Source of the DNA: Candidatus Villigracilis proximus
GTDB taxonomy: Bacteria > Chloroflexota > Anaerolineae > Anaerolineales > Villigracilaceae
Assembly: GCA_016715195.1 (NCBI GenBank)
Contig: JADKBB010000014.1
Coordinates: 1 to 64,000 of the forward strand
Reading direction: 5' to 3'
DNA length: 64,000 nucleotides
In this document: piece by piece, positions 33,968-42,134 of the stretch
Position numbering within the stretch: the stretch's first letter is position 1
How the letters are laid out: the number at the start of each line of letters is the position of its first letter
Notes under the pieces: generated by a model
What the model was told of the DNA's origin: nothing
Seen by the model: only the letters and a program-made list of their open reading frames with translations
Database searches by the model: none
Program-made: the position numbers and the translations under genes

Positions 33968-34690
33968 ATGAACACTCAAAAGTCTGGTCGTCTCTGGTGG
34001 ACTCTGCTCGCCGCGCCGCTTCTCGCGCTGGTCTTGATTGTCCTCGCGTCTGTTTATTTTGGCTTCGTCACGCAGGGCAAAGACCCCGCGGCGATTCCTC
34101 AACTCGTGGCGGACTCCACACCCTATCAACTGGTGGCGCTGCAAATCTGGCTGCTCCTCATCCTGATGAAAACCATGAAGCGCGAAGGTCTCTCGTGGAA
34201 AGACATCGGCTGGAAACTGCAAGACGGTCAACAACTTTGGCGTGAAATTCTCATCGGCGCCATCCCTGGCGTGGTCATTGCCCTGCTTTACTTTTTCGTC
34301 CTCACCCCCGTCCTCGTCAGCCTGCAAAACATTTGGGATTACGTCCCCGCTGGCTCCGTGCTCACCGCCCTCGGCGCGTCGCTCATCCCCTTCGCCATCG
34401 CGGATGTGCTCTTCGCGCCCTTCGTCGAAGAAAGCATTTATCGCGGCTACGGCTTGACTCGTCTGCTCGGAAAATTCAGCCAGCCCGCCGCCATCGCGCT
34501 TTCGGTTTTCTTCTTCGGCATCCTGCACTGGACGGGCGGCTTCTGGTACATCGTGTTGGTGGGACTTGTCGCAGGCGTGCCCTTTGCTTATCTTCGTGTC
34601 ACGCGCAAAAATGTCATCGCGCCATTTGCCGCACATCTGGCATTGAACCTCATCGAGACGATTTTCATCATCGTCGGAATCGGTGGCTGA
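33968..34690 (+). CDS. CPBP-family intramembrane metalloprotease (Rce1-like)
   Basis: 240 residues with about seven membrane helices. CPBP motif 1 is EESIYRG (near residue 160), motif 2 is FFFGILHW and motif 3 is APFAAHLALN, together supplying the Glu and His residues of the Rce1-type active site. In bacteria such proteins act in immunity to bacteriocins, protein processing or stress. It is cotranscribed with PadR and followed one base later by a second CPBP gene. Confidence 0.9.
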   Translation: MNTQKSGRLWWTLLAAPLLALVLIVLASVYFGFVTQGKDPAAIPQLVADSTPYQLVALQIWLLLILMKTMKREGLSWKDIGWKLQDGQQLWREILIGAIPGVVIALLYFFVLTPVLVSLQNIWDYVPAGSVLTALGASLIPFAIADVLFAPFVEESIYRGYGLTRLLGKFSQPAAIALSVFFFGILHWTGGFWYIVLVGLVAGVPFAYLRVTRKNVIAPFAAHLALNLIETIFIIVGIGG

Positions 34691-34691
34691 C

Positions 34692-35393
34692 ATGACGCCG
34701 CTTCTCACCGCCCTGATAGTTGGTCTGGCAATCGCAGGCATTTTCGCCCTTCGACCTGTCACCGCCAAAATCAAAACCGTGTTCCACTCCAATCCAGTGG
34801 TCAACACGCAAATCAAATTTCAATCCCTGCAATTGGTGTTGACCGCGATTGTCCTGTTCCTCGTCTATTTTCTCAACCCTGAAAACTTCATGCGCTTCTT
34901 CCGCGTGGGAGATGTCAACGCACACATCAGCAAAATCGCGTGGCTCGGCGTCACAGGCAACGAGACCTGGCTGGAGATTGCCCTCACACTTGGGCTGTAT
35001 ATCACCCTCGGCACAGCCATCTTCATGTTCTTCCAGTTGAAAAAAGCAGGCGTGGACTATCGCTACTTTCTGTTCAGCCTGCTCTGGTCAATTCCATTTT
35101 CGATGGCGAATGCTTTTTCAGAAGAAGCCATTTTCAGAATCGGAATCATCTCGCCGCTGTATGGAATTTTCTCCGTATCCGTCATCGTCCTGATTTCAGG
35201 CGTGGTCTTCGGCGCACCGCATTATTTCGGAATGCCCAGCGGCGTGGTCGGCGCATTGATGGCGGGATTCCTCGGCTGGCTGCTGGCGATGAGCCTCGTT
35301 GAAACGCAGGGACTTCTCATCGCGTGGGCAATTCACTTCGCGCAGGATGTGGTCATCATCACTTCGATGATTTTGATGAGCAAGAAAACTTGA
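34692..35393 (+). CDS. second CPBP-family intramembrane metalloprotease
   Basis: 233 residues from ATG 34692, one base after the previous stop; a GTG at 34683 would overlap it. About seven membrane helices. The motifs are FSEEAIFRIG, FGAPHYFGMPSG and AIHFAQD, which keep the Glu-Glu and His residues of CPBP proteases. The arrangement differs from the neighbouring protein enough that it is not a recent duplicate. Confidence 0.85.
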   Translation: MTPLLTALIVGLAIAGIFALRPVTAKIKTVFHSNPVVNTQIKFQSLQLVLTAIVLFLVYFLNPENFMRFFRVGDVNAHISKIAWLGVTGNETWLEIALTLGLYITLGTAIFMFFQLKKAGVDYRYFLFSLLWSIPFSMANAFSEEAIFRIGIISPLYGIFSVSVIVLISGVVFGAPHYFGMPSGVVGALMAGFLGWLLAMSLVETQGLLIAWAIHFAQDVVIITSMILMSKKT

Positions 35394-35426
35394 CTCTGTC
35401 CCTGCGTAAGAGTTTATACTTACCCC

Positions 35427-36281
35427 ATGCTAAAAATCGGTGACTTCTCTCAACTGGCTCAGGTATCTGTCCGCGCTTTGCGGATTTATGATGAGATGGG
35501 TTTGCTCAAACCCGTTCACGTAGACCGCTTCTCAGGCTATCGCTATTACGAAGCGGAACAACTCCCGCGTCTCAACCGCATCATCGCGTTGAAAGATTTG
35601 GGATTGTCTCTGGAGCAAATTTCGCAATTGCTCAATGACAATCTGTCCGCTGAGCAGTTGCGCGGCATGTTGATGATGAAGCAGGCAGATTTGGAACAGG
35701 AACTCAAAGAGGGGAAACTGCGCCTCATGCGCGTGGCGGCGCGTCTGCGGCAGATTGAGCGCGAGGGAACGGTCTCGCCGTATGAAGTGACCGTGAAGGA
35801 AGTCCGCCCGCTGACGATTGTTTCGGCGCGAATTTCACTCGCCACGCTGGATGAAATTATCCACGTCCGCTGCGGGATGTATGACTCGGTCTATCGCTGG
35901 TTGGATGAGAATCGAATCGCGCCGCTGGAGCCTGAACTGGCAATCTACGACAACGCGGAATATGTCGAAACGGACATCAACATGGAGGTGGCTGCTATCG
36001 TGGAGGAAAAGGTCTGGGAAAACAGGAACAGGCTCAAGGTCCAGATGGGAGGCGTGGAACTTCATCAACTGCCTGCGGTGACCGAAATGGCATCCGTTAT
36101 CCATCATGGAAAATTGCTCGAAGTCGGCGACGCGATTGGGGCTTTGTTCCAGTGGGTCGGTGAAAACGGCTACGAGGCGAATGGCGCGTATCGTGAATTG
36201 CATTTGTTCGGGCGCGAACTCACCTGCGAAGATGAAGACAATGTGACTGTGGAAATGCAACTGCCCTTTCGCAAAATATAG
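35427..36281 (+). CDS. MerR-family regulator with GyrI-like effector domain
   Basis: 284 residues. The N-terminal MerR helix-turn-helix (IGDFSQLAQVSVRALRIYDEMGLLKP) is followed by a coiled-coil dimerisation helix (about 85-115) and a C-terminal GyrI-like small-molecule-binding domain (from about 125), as in BmrR-type multidrug sensors. The lack of Cys in the effector region argues against metal sensing. It starts about 30 bases after the second CPBP gene. Confidence 0.88.
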   Translation: MLKIGDFSQLAQVSVRALRIYDEMGLLKPVHVDRFSGYRYYEAEQLPRLNRIIALKDLGLSLEQISQLLNDNLSAEQLRGMLMMKQADLEQELKEGKLRLMRVAARLRQIEREGTVSPYEVTVKEVRPLTIVSARISLATLDEIIHVRCGMYDSVYRWLDENRIAPLEPELAIYDNAEYVETDINMEVAAIVEEKVWENRNRLKVQMGGVELHQLPAVTEMASVIHHGKLLEVGDAIGALFQWVGENGYEANGAYRELHLFGRELTCEDEDNVTVEMQLPFRKI

Positions 36282-36292
36282 GAGAACTGAAA

Positions 36293-36550
36293 ATGCTAAA
36301 AACAACACTGCGCGTTTTCTTTATGCTCGTCATTGGATTTGTTTTGGGAGTGATTGGTTTGTTCATCGCCATGTACATCGGCGGAAATTATGCCGAGGAT
36401 TTTGTGTTCAATGGCGTTCGCGGATATGAAGCCACGGGGCAAATCGGATTTATCCTTGGCGGGGCAATCGGTTTAATCTCAGGCTGGTGGTTTCTGTTCA
36501 AAAAAAGATGCCGCTCGCCCTTGACTCTGACGCTGGGGAAGACTGTATAA
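36293..36550 (+). CDS. small two-helix membrane protein
   Basis: 85 residues with two hydrophobic helices (about 6-28 and 50-68) around the loop NGVRGYEATGQIG. AGGAG upstream, 11 bases after the MerR gene. No family recognised. It is probably in the same operon as the MerR and MBL genes. Confidence 0.55.
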   Translation: MLKTTLRVFFMLVIGFVLGVIGLFIAMYIGGNYAEDFVFNGVRGYEATGQIGFILGGAIGLISGWWFLFKKRCRSPLTLTLGKTV

Positions 36551-36571
36551 ACGGGGGCAAGAGGAAACAAT

Positions 36572-37243
36572 ATGATTCAAATTGCAAAAGATGTTTTTCA
36601 AATTCCTGTCACGCCGCGTCAGTTGGTCAACACCTACTTGATAGGCTCCACGCTGATTGATGCGGGCGTCAAGTTTTCGGGGCGAACCATTCTGCGTCAA
36701 CTTGGAAATCATAAGTTGACCGCGCACGCATTGACCCACGCGCATCCCGACCATCAGGGCGCAAGCGCGGAGTTATGCAAAAAGTTGGGGATTCCGTTTT
36801 GGGTGGGCGCGAAGGATAAATCTGCCGCCGAGAGCGGATTGGTGGTTGGGGCTATGCCGAACCCAAAACACCCAGTTGCCATTTTTGAACAAAATTTTAT
36901 GGCTGGACCTGGTCATCCCGTTGACCGCATTTTGCAGGAAGGCGACAGGGTTGAAGATTTTGTCGTCATCGAAACGCCTGGGCATTCGGCTGGGCATGTT
37001 TGTTTTTGGCGCGAGCATGACGGCGTGTTGATAGCGGGTGATGTGCTGCGCAATATCAATTTTTTCACAACCATGCCAGAACTCAATGAACCGCCCGCCG
37101 TGTTTACCGCAGACGCGGAAATAAACCGAAAGTCGATTCGGAAGATTGCCACACTCAAGCCGCAGGTGATTTGCTTCGGGCATGGTCCTGCCATTCGAGG
37201 CGCGGAACGGATTCGGGAATTTGCAAACAGGCTAGAAACTTAG
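36572..37243 (+). CDS. metallo-beta-lactamase-fold hydrolase
   Basis: 223 residues. The metal motif THAHPDHQG (HxHxDH) lies near residues 54-62. Further ligands are His in ETPGHSAGHVCFW, Asp in LIAGDVLRN and His in CFGHGPAI. Substrate unknown; many close relatives hydrolyse lactones or thioesters. It ends in a region followed by corrupted sequence (37262-37350). Confidence 0.9.
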   Translation: MIQIAKDVFQIPVTPRQLVNTYLIGSTLIDAGVKFSGRTILRQLGNHKLTAHALTHAHPDHQGASAELCKKLGIPFWVGAKDKSAAESGLVVGAMPNPKHPVAIFEQNFMAGPGHPVDRILQEGDRVEDFVVIETPGHSAGHVCFWREHDGVLIAGDVLRNINFFTTMPELNEPPAVFTADAEINRKSIRKIATLKPQVICFGHGPAIRGAERIREFANRLET

Positions 37244-37261
37244 AAATGAAATCCTTGTTTT

Positions 37262-37350
37262 TCCAAAAAACCCCCCCCCAACAACGCCCCCAGGGGAGCG
37301 ACGAAAATATTTTTTTTGCGGGGCGGGCGGGCCGGGGGGTTGGTTTTTCG
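37262..37350. repeat. degenerate homopolymer-rich hairpin-like tract
   Basis: AAAAAACCCCCCCC near the left and GGGGGGTTGGTTTTT near the right are roughly complementary, with C-, T- and G-runs between them. Like 16080-16230 it looks like a mis-called or collapsed hairpin repeat. The gap 37244-37387 holds no gene. Confidence 0.55.
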
Positions 37351-37387
37351 GCGTAACAAAGTTAGATAATTCAGTTGAAAGGAAATC

Positions 37388-38254
37388 ATGACAATTACCA
37401 ACAAAACCATTCTGGTCATCGGCGGGACGGGTATGCTCGGCAAGCCCGTCGCCCAACAACTCAAAGCGGACGGATTCAATGTCCGCTTGCTGGCGCGCAA
37501 TCCTGAAAAGGCGCAAAAACTTTTAGGCGCTGGATATGAAATCGTCAAAGGCGATGTGGATAATGCTGCTGCATTGAAAGAAGCGCTGACTGGCGTGGAC
37601 GGAGTCCACATCAGCCTGAAGGGTGGTCCCACCGAAGCGGACTTTGACCGCATGGATCATCTCGCCACGCGCGATATTGCTAATGCCGCAAAAGAACTGA
37701 ATGTCGGGCGCGTGACGATTCTTTCGGCGTACGCTGTCAGCGAGGAAAAGGCCGATACGCCAGAGAGCAGGTCAAAGGTTAAGGGCGAAGCGGCTCTTAA
37801 ATCCAGCGGCGTGCCTTACATCATCTTCCGCGCTTCGTGGTTCATGGAAACTTTGCCGCTGTTCATCCAAGGCAAAAGCATTTCGCTGATCGGGAATCAA
37901 ATCCACCCGCTGCATTGGATCGCCGCCGAAGATTATGCGCGCATGGTCTCAAAAAGTTATCAGACCGATGAAACGTTGAACAAGGAACTTTATATTTTCG
38001 GACCCGAAGCCTACACCATGGGTGAGGCGATGAAAATTTACGCAGACCATGCAGGCGTGAAGGTTGCGCCGATGTCCACACAAATGCTTGCGGTGCTGGG
38101 CACGCTCACCTTCAACGCCGAATGGAAAGGCATGGCGGTGCTGATGAAGCATTACGAAAATTGGGGCGAAGATGGCTCGCCCGACGAAGCCAATCGTTTG
38201 CTGGGAAAACCAAACACCACGCTGAGAGAGTGGAGCGCAAAACATCGCAAATAA
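37388..38254 (+). CDS. NmrA-like NAD(P)-binding protein, paralogue of the gene at 26169
   Basis: 288 residues. The nucleotide motif GGTGMLG is at about residues 13-19, followed by VRLLARNPEKAQKLLG, matching the same segment of the 26169 protein. The block ALKSSGVPYIIFRASWF and the C-terminal NRLLGKPNTTLREW also align. Probably an NADP(H)-binding reductase or redox sensor. As at 26169, a PadR gene follows, so the pair looks duplicated. Confidence 0.87.
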   Translation: MTITNKTILVIGGTGMLGKPVAQQLKADGFNVRLLARNPEKAQKLLGAGYEIVKGDVDNAAALKEALTGVDGVHISLKGGPTEADFDRMDHLATRDIANAAKELNVGRVTILSAYAVSEEKADTPESRSKVKGEAALKSSGVPYIIFRASWFMETLPLFIQGKSISLIGNQIHPLHWIAAEDYARMVSKSYQTDETLNKELYIFGPEAYTMGEAMKIYADHAGVKVAPMSTQMLAVLGTLTFNAEWKGMAVLMKHYENWGEDGSPDEANRLLGKPNTTLREWSAKHRK

Positions 38255-38354
38255 AAAAGTGACCGTGAAAAATTCTGGTCACTTCAATTTAGCTAAATAT
38301 TTATAAATTATAACTATATATAAAAGGAGCACAAATGTGCCACGAAAGGAATCC

Positions 38355-38921
38355 ATGTCACTAAAACACGCTATTCTCGGATTTTTGTCCTTTGCCCCGT
38401 TCTCAGGCTACGACCTCAAAAAAGCCTTCGACCGCTCGGTGCAGCATTTCTGGCCTGCCAACCAAAGCCAGATCTACCGCACGCTGGCCCAGCTCGACGA
38501 AGAAGGCCTGGTCGAAAAAGAAGTGGTCGAGCGCGAAGAACGCCTTGATATGAAGATCTACAACATCACCGAAACCGGCCGCGCCGAATTACAGCAATGG
38601 CTTTCCACGCCCCTGCCCGAGCACGACATGCGCGAGCCATTTCTCATTCAAGTGTATTTTGGCGGCAAACTCAGCGATGAAGAAATTCTCAATTTGCTAA
38701 ACCTCAAACTAAAAGAGATCGAGGAGCGGCTGGCCGTGTATGAAGCCGTATACCAAATGACTCAAAACACGCCCAGCAAAGTCACCGATCCGCGCACCGT
38801 TTTTTTTGCCATGCTCACACTTGAGCTGGGATACATCAACTCAAAATCTGACGCGACCTGGCTGCGTTCGGCCATTGAGCGCGTTGAAACAAAAAATTAC
38901 AACATTCAAATAGGAAAATAA
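38355..38921 (+). CDS. PadR-family transcriptional regulator
   Basis: 188 residues from ATG 38355 (AAAGGA upstream); an earlier in-frame start at 38337 adds six residues. The helix-turn-helix has SLKHAILGFLSFAPFSGYDLKK and FWPANQSQIYRTLAQLDEEG, very close to the 27021 protein, and the C-terminal domain aligns too (WLSTPLPEHDMREPFLIQVYF). One base precedes the CPBP gene. The upstream 100 bases are AT-rich with dyads and an 8-bp hairpin (38257-38284). Confidence 0.9.
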   Translation: MSLKHAILGFLSFAPFSGYDLKKAFDRSVQHFWPANQSQIYRTLAQLDEEGLVEKEVVEREERLDMKIYNITETGRAELQQWLSTPLPEHDMREPFLIQVYFGGKLSDEEILNLLNLKLKEIEERLAVYEAVYQMTQNTPSKVTDPRTVFFAMLTLELGYINSKSDATWLRSAIERVETKNYNIQIGK

Positions 38922-38922
38922 A

Positions 38923-39766
38923 ATGAACAAGATCATCCGCAATATCATCGTTGTCGCACTCTTCACTATCGGCGGAGGCTGGCTCGGCATCTGGCTGAAT
39001 GGCGTCACCGGCAACACACAACCGCCCATGCAAAGTTTGGGCGCGCTGGTCTGGCTGACCACGCCCGCCTTATCAGGAATTTTACTGCGCGCCCTCGGCG
39101 GGGATGGCTGGAAGGATTCCGGCTTCGGCTTGAATCTCCTCTCAGGCTGGAAGTGGTATCTGGTAGCGATTCTCGTTTATCCGCTCGCCGCTCTCTTAAC
39201 CTTTGGTCTGGGTGCGCTCCTCGGCATCGTCAGCGCGGACGGATTCGCCGCGCAGGGCTTCAACGCATATCTTTCTGTAGCTGGCACAATGTTCATCGGC
39301 TCGCTGATGAAAAACATCTTCGAAGAATTTGCATGGCGCGGGATACCTCACCCCAAGATTAGAAGCCGCAAACATTCATCCGCTGTTGAATCATTTGATC
39401 GTTGGTATTCTGTGGTGGTCATGGCATTTGCCGTACTATTATTATTTCCTCGACCGCAACGTGTTGACATCCTCCATCACCACCAGCATTCCTGTCTTCC
39501 TCGTGATTGGATTACTCGTTTTGTTCCCCACAGCAATTCTGTTTGGTGAATTGCGTTTGATAAGTAAGTCGGTTTGGCCGGTCTTCGTTTTGCACAACGT
39601 GATCAACGCATTAAGTATGCCGCTCTTGATCAATGGATTTATCAAAGTTAACGGTCCGCTGGCGGCTGTGTTCACCCCCACCAATGAAGGAATTATCACA
39701 TCCATTCTGTTCGGCGCGGCGGGACTGGCGCTCTATCAATATCGCATGAAAAATCAATCTGCTTAA
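38923..39766 (+). pseudogene. CPBP-family intramembrane protease, single frameshift
   Basis: The first frame gives four helices and reaches the active-site block FEEFAWRG, then fails. Removing one G from the GGG run at 39340-39342 continues as YLTPRLEAANIHPLLNHLIVGILWW through SWHLPYYYYF and VFVLHNVINAL to 39766. That completes all three CPBP motifs (EEFAWRG, WHLP, HNVIN). The joined protein would be about 280 residues. A homopolymer error is more likely than decay, since the rest of both frames is well kept. Confidence 0.8.
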
Positions 39767-39793
39767 TAAAAATAACAACTGATCATTTCTACT

Positions 39794-39829
39794 AAAAGAC
39801 ACTCTGGCACTCCCTGCAGAGTGTCTTTT
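39794..39829 (+). terminator. terminator after the CPBP gene
   Basis: AAAAGACACTCTG (39794-39806) and its exact complement (39817-39829) flank a 10-base loop; the right arm ends in TTTT and the T-run continues. Confidence 0.85.
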
Positions 39830-39835
39830 TTGCCC

Positions 39836-39879
39836 TTGACAATTTAGTATAAATATACTAAATTAGTAAAATATTACTA
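39836..39879 (+). promoter_or_regulatory. TetR promoter with two palindromic operators
   Basis: TTGACA (39836-39841) is followed at once by a perfect palindrome with 11-bp arms (39841-39851 and 39854-39864, core TTTAGTATA). A second dyad TAGTAA-N4-TTACTA sits at 39864-39879. Both carry the half-site TAGTA. They lie between -35 and the TetR ribosome-binding site. Confidence 0.75.
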
Positions 39880-39892
39880 AAAAGGAAAAGTC

Positions 39893-40525
39893 ATGTCACC
39901 ACGAATATACAAAGCGTCACAACAAACGAAAAACAATATCCTACAAAAAGCAATTGAGATCTTCAACCAATCTGGCACGGCTTCGATCTCAATGAATGCT
40001 TTGGCCGAAGCTGTAGGAATGAGCGCTGGAAATTTACAGTATCACTTCAAGAACAAGGAAGAGGTCATCCGCGCCATTATGGAGGAAATGTTCAAACAGT
40101 TCGATGTGATCTATCAACCTACAGACCAACCTTTCACGCTTGAAACACTGCGCCGCATGATGCGTCTTAATTTTGAGATCATCTGGTCCTATCCATTCTT
40201 TTTTCGCGAACTCGGTGCCCTGCTCCGTAATGACAAGCTCCTCGCCCGCCGCTTTCGCGAGATTCAGGAGCAAAGACTCGCAGATCAGGAAAAAATTATT
40301 AAAGGGCTGGCAGGCACAGGTGGAAACAGAACCGCTCTTAATCCAGACGAATTGCACAATGTTGTCTTCACTGGCTGGGTTTTAGGACACACCTTACTGC
40401 CCTACATCGAAAGCATGGGACAGAAAATCAACGAAGCCGCACTGGAACAGGCGGTTGAGATCATGGTTCAACATTACAAACCTTATCTGTACAGGTTTTT
40501 ATTTTACTCAAACAAGGAAAATTAA
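39893..40525 (+). CDS. TetR-family transcriptional regulator
   Basis: 210 residues. The helix-turn-helix region reads ISMNALAEAVGMSAGNLQYHFKNKEEV near residues 32-58. The C-terminal domain (YPFFFRELGALLRNDKLLARRFREIQ) is the type that regulates small membrane-protein operons. One base separates it from the DUF4260 gene. It is probably autoregulated from the palindromes at 39841-39879. Confidence 0.9.
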   Translation: MSPRIYKASQQTKNNILQKAIEIFNQSGTASISMNALAEAVGMSAGNLQYHFKNKEEVIRAIMEEMFKQFDVIYQPTDQPFTLETLRRMMRLNFEIIWSYPFFFRELGALLRNDKLLARRFREIQEQRLADQEKIIKGLAGTGGNRTALNPDELHNVVFTGWVLGHTLLPYIESMGQKINEAALEQAVEIMVQHYKPYLYRFLFYSNKEN

Positions 40526-40526
40526 A

Positions 40527-40880
40527 ATGAAAAATTTACTTAAACTCGAAGAATTATTTATGTTCGGCCTCTCCATCTTTCTTTTTTCAAAATTAGAATT
40601 TACCTGGTGGTGGTATCCATTATTTTTATTTGTACCCGACCTCAGCATGATCGGTTATCTTATCAGCCCCAAAGTTGGCGCAATGACTTATAACTTCATT
40701 CATCACAAGGCCTTGGGAATTAGTATCCTTGTCGTTGGAATAATTCTGACCAGCGCATCGCTGCAATTTGCCGGCCTGATCTTATTTGGTCATTCGAGCA
40801 TGGACCGTATTTTGGGATATGGTTTGAAACATTCAGATTCATTCCAGAACACACATTTAGGGGTAATAGGCAAAGCATGA
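40527..40880 (+). CDS. DUF4260 membrane protein
   Basis: About 117 residues from ATG 40527. Three to four helices; LLKLEELFMFGLSIFLF, FVPDLSMIGYLISPKVGAMTYNF and GLILFGHSSMDRILGYGLKH are DUF4260 blocks. The start lies one base after the TetR stop codon, and the end overlaps the next gene (ATGA, 40877-40880). Function unknown. Confidence 0.87.
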   Translation: MKNLLKLEELFMFGLSIFLFSKLEFTWWWYPLFLFVPDLSMIGYLISPKVGAMTYNFIHHKALGISILVVGIILTSASLQFAGLILFGHSSMDRILGYGLKHSDSFQNTHLGVIGKA

Positions 40881-41391
40881 AACCAATAAAATCCAGCCTG
40901 CCTAATACATCCCTGTTAAAAAATACAGCCTATGATTATCTGGACAGTTACTCAGTTACACTTGATACGAACAACTTAAAACGTTGGAAAAAGTTGGGAA
41001 ATCTTTCTTCACATCAAGTCCTGCCAGGGTGGGCTGGCTTTTTACAGTACGCAACAAAATCGTTTCACTTATTGGATTAAAAACATCCGGCTCAAGTGAA
41101 GCAAAACGTGAAACTGTGCTAAAGAATTTCAAAGGTGAAATTGGACAAAGAGTCGGTTTGTTCAAAGTTTTCGATGGAAATGAGAACGAAATCATTTTAG
41201 GCGAAGATGATAAACATCTTGATTTTCGCGTCTCCCTGCTGCTCGATAAAAAAGAAAACCTGCTTCATGTCTCAACGACTGTCAAAATTCATAACTGGCT
41301 GGGAAAACTATATTTCCTGCCTGTAAAACCATTTCATAAGTTGATCGTCCCCAGCATGATGAAGGGAATGGTCAATCAATTAACGAAATAA
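40877..41391 (+). pseudogene. DUF2867 protein, single frameshift
   Basis: The first frame begins KPIKSSLPNTSLLKNTAYDYLDSYSV and the second (from about 40984) continues EKVGKSFFTSSPARVGWLFTVRN, DKHLDFRVSLLL and IHNWLGKLYFLPVKPFHKLIVP, which are DUF2867 blocks. One A missing from the run at 40978-40981 would rejoin them (about 171 residues). It is third in the TetR-DUF4260-DUF2867 operon. Probably a sequencing indel. Confidence 0.78.
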
Positions 41392-41414
41392 AACAACAGA
41401 TTACGGTAAAGCTC

Positions 41415-41460
41415 TTGACAAAATGACCTGCGGTCAGTTATAACTGACCGCAGGTCATTT
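41415..41460 (+). promoter_or_regulatory. promoter embedded in a perfect 40-bp palindrome
   Basis: Bases 41421-41460 are a perfect palindrome with 20-base arms and no spacer. Each arm contains TGACC-N3-GGTCA, itself an inverted repeat, so it holds two operators facing each other. TTGACA (41415-41420) and TATAAC (41439-41444) put the promoter inside it. The ATG of the TetR gene follows 5 bases after the palindrome, so the leader is very short. Confidence 0.85.
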
Positions 41461-41465
41461 ATATT

Positions 41466-42120
41466 ATGAAAAAACAACGCGCAACGAACGAAGAAGACAA
41501 ACTCGAAAAGCGGCAGGTCATTCTGAACGCCGCCATGCAGATATTCAAAAACACTTCCTACAACGAAGTGACCATGTCTGCGGTGGCGGTCAAAGCCAAA
41601 TTGGCAAAGGGCACCCTCTTTCTCTACTTCCCCACCAAAGAGGAAATGTTCCTGGCTTTGATGGAAGAACAACTTATTGAGTGGTTCAACGCAGTAGATA
41701 TGGAACTTGATCTCCAAAGGGAAATCATCCATTTCCACAGTCGCATCTCTGGTTGCAGATTCACTGCAAGAGCGGATCGAATTTACCCGTCTGCTGGCCA
41801 TCCACTCGACCATCCTTGAACAAAACGTCAGCTACGAATCGATCTTCAAGCACAAGCAGATCATCCTGCAAAAACTGGCAGGGACGGGCGCAAGGCTGGA
41901 AAGGTCACTGCCTTTTCTGAAAGCAGGCGAAGGTGCGCATGTTATTTTGCAATGTCAGGCTTTGGTCGTTGGCTTGTGGCATCTCACCGACCCATCCCCC
42001 ATTGCGCGCAAAGTCATTGCAAAAGAAGAACTGTCCGCTTTCGATCTGGACTTCAACTCTGAATTTCAAAACATATTAACCTCTTTGCTGTACGGCATTG
42101 AGAAACAATCCAAATCATAA
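41466..42120 (+). pseudogene. TetR-family regulator, single frameshift
   Basis: The first frame carries the DNA-binding domain (ILNAAMQIFKNTSYNEV, AKLAKGTLFLYFPTKEEM) and reaches about 41716. The second (from 41707) gives the ligand domain, SLQERIEFTRLLAIHSTILEQN to YGIEKQSK. The break lies at CCAAAGGG 41714-41721. The joined protein would have about 217 residues. Its operator is the 40-bp palindrome just upstream, and the epimerase at 42135 follows in the same unit. Confidence 0.78.
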
Positions 42121-42134
42121 AAAGGAATAAACTC

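Noticed and set aside
39329..39766. Separate CPBP-like gene starting at 39329
   Set aside because: It is the second half of the frame-broken protease starting at 38923, and its first residues are out-of-frame text.
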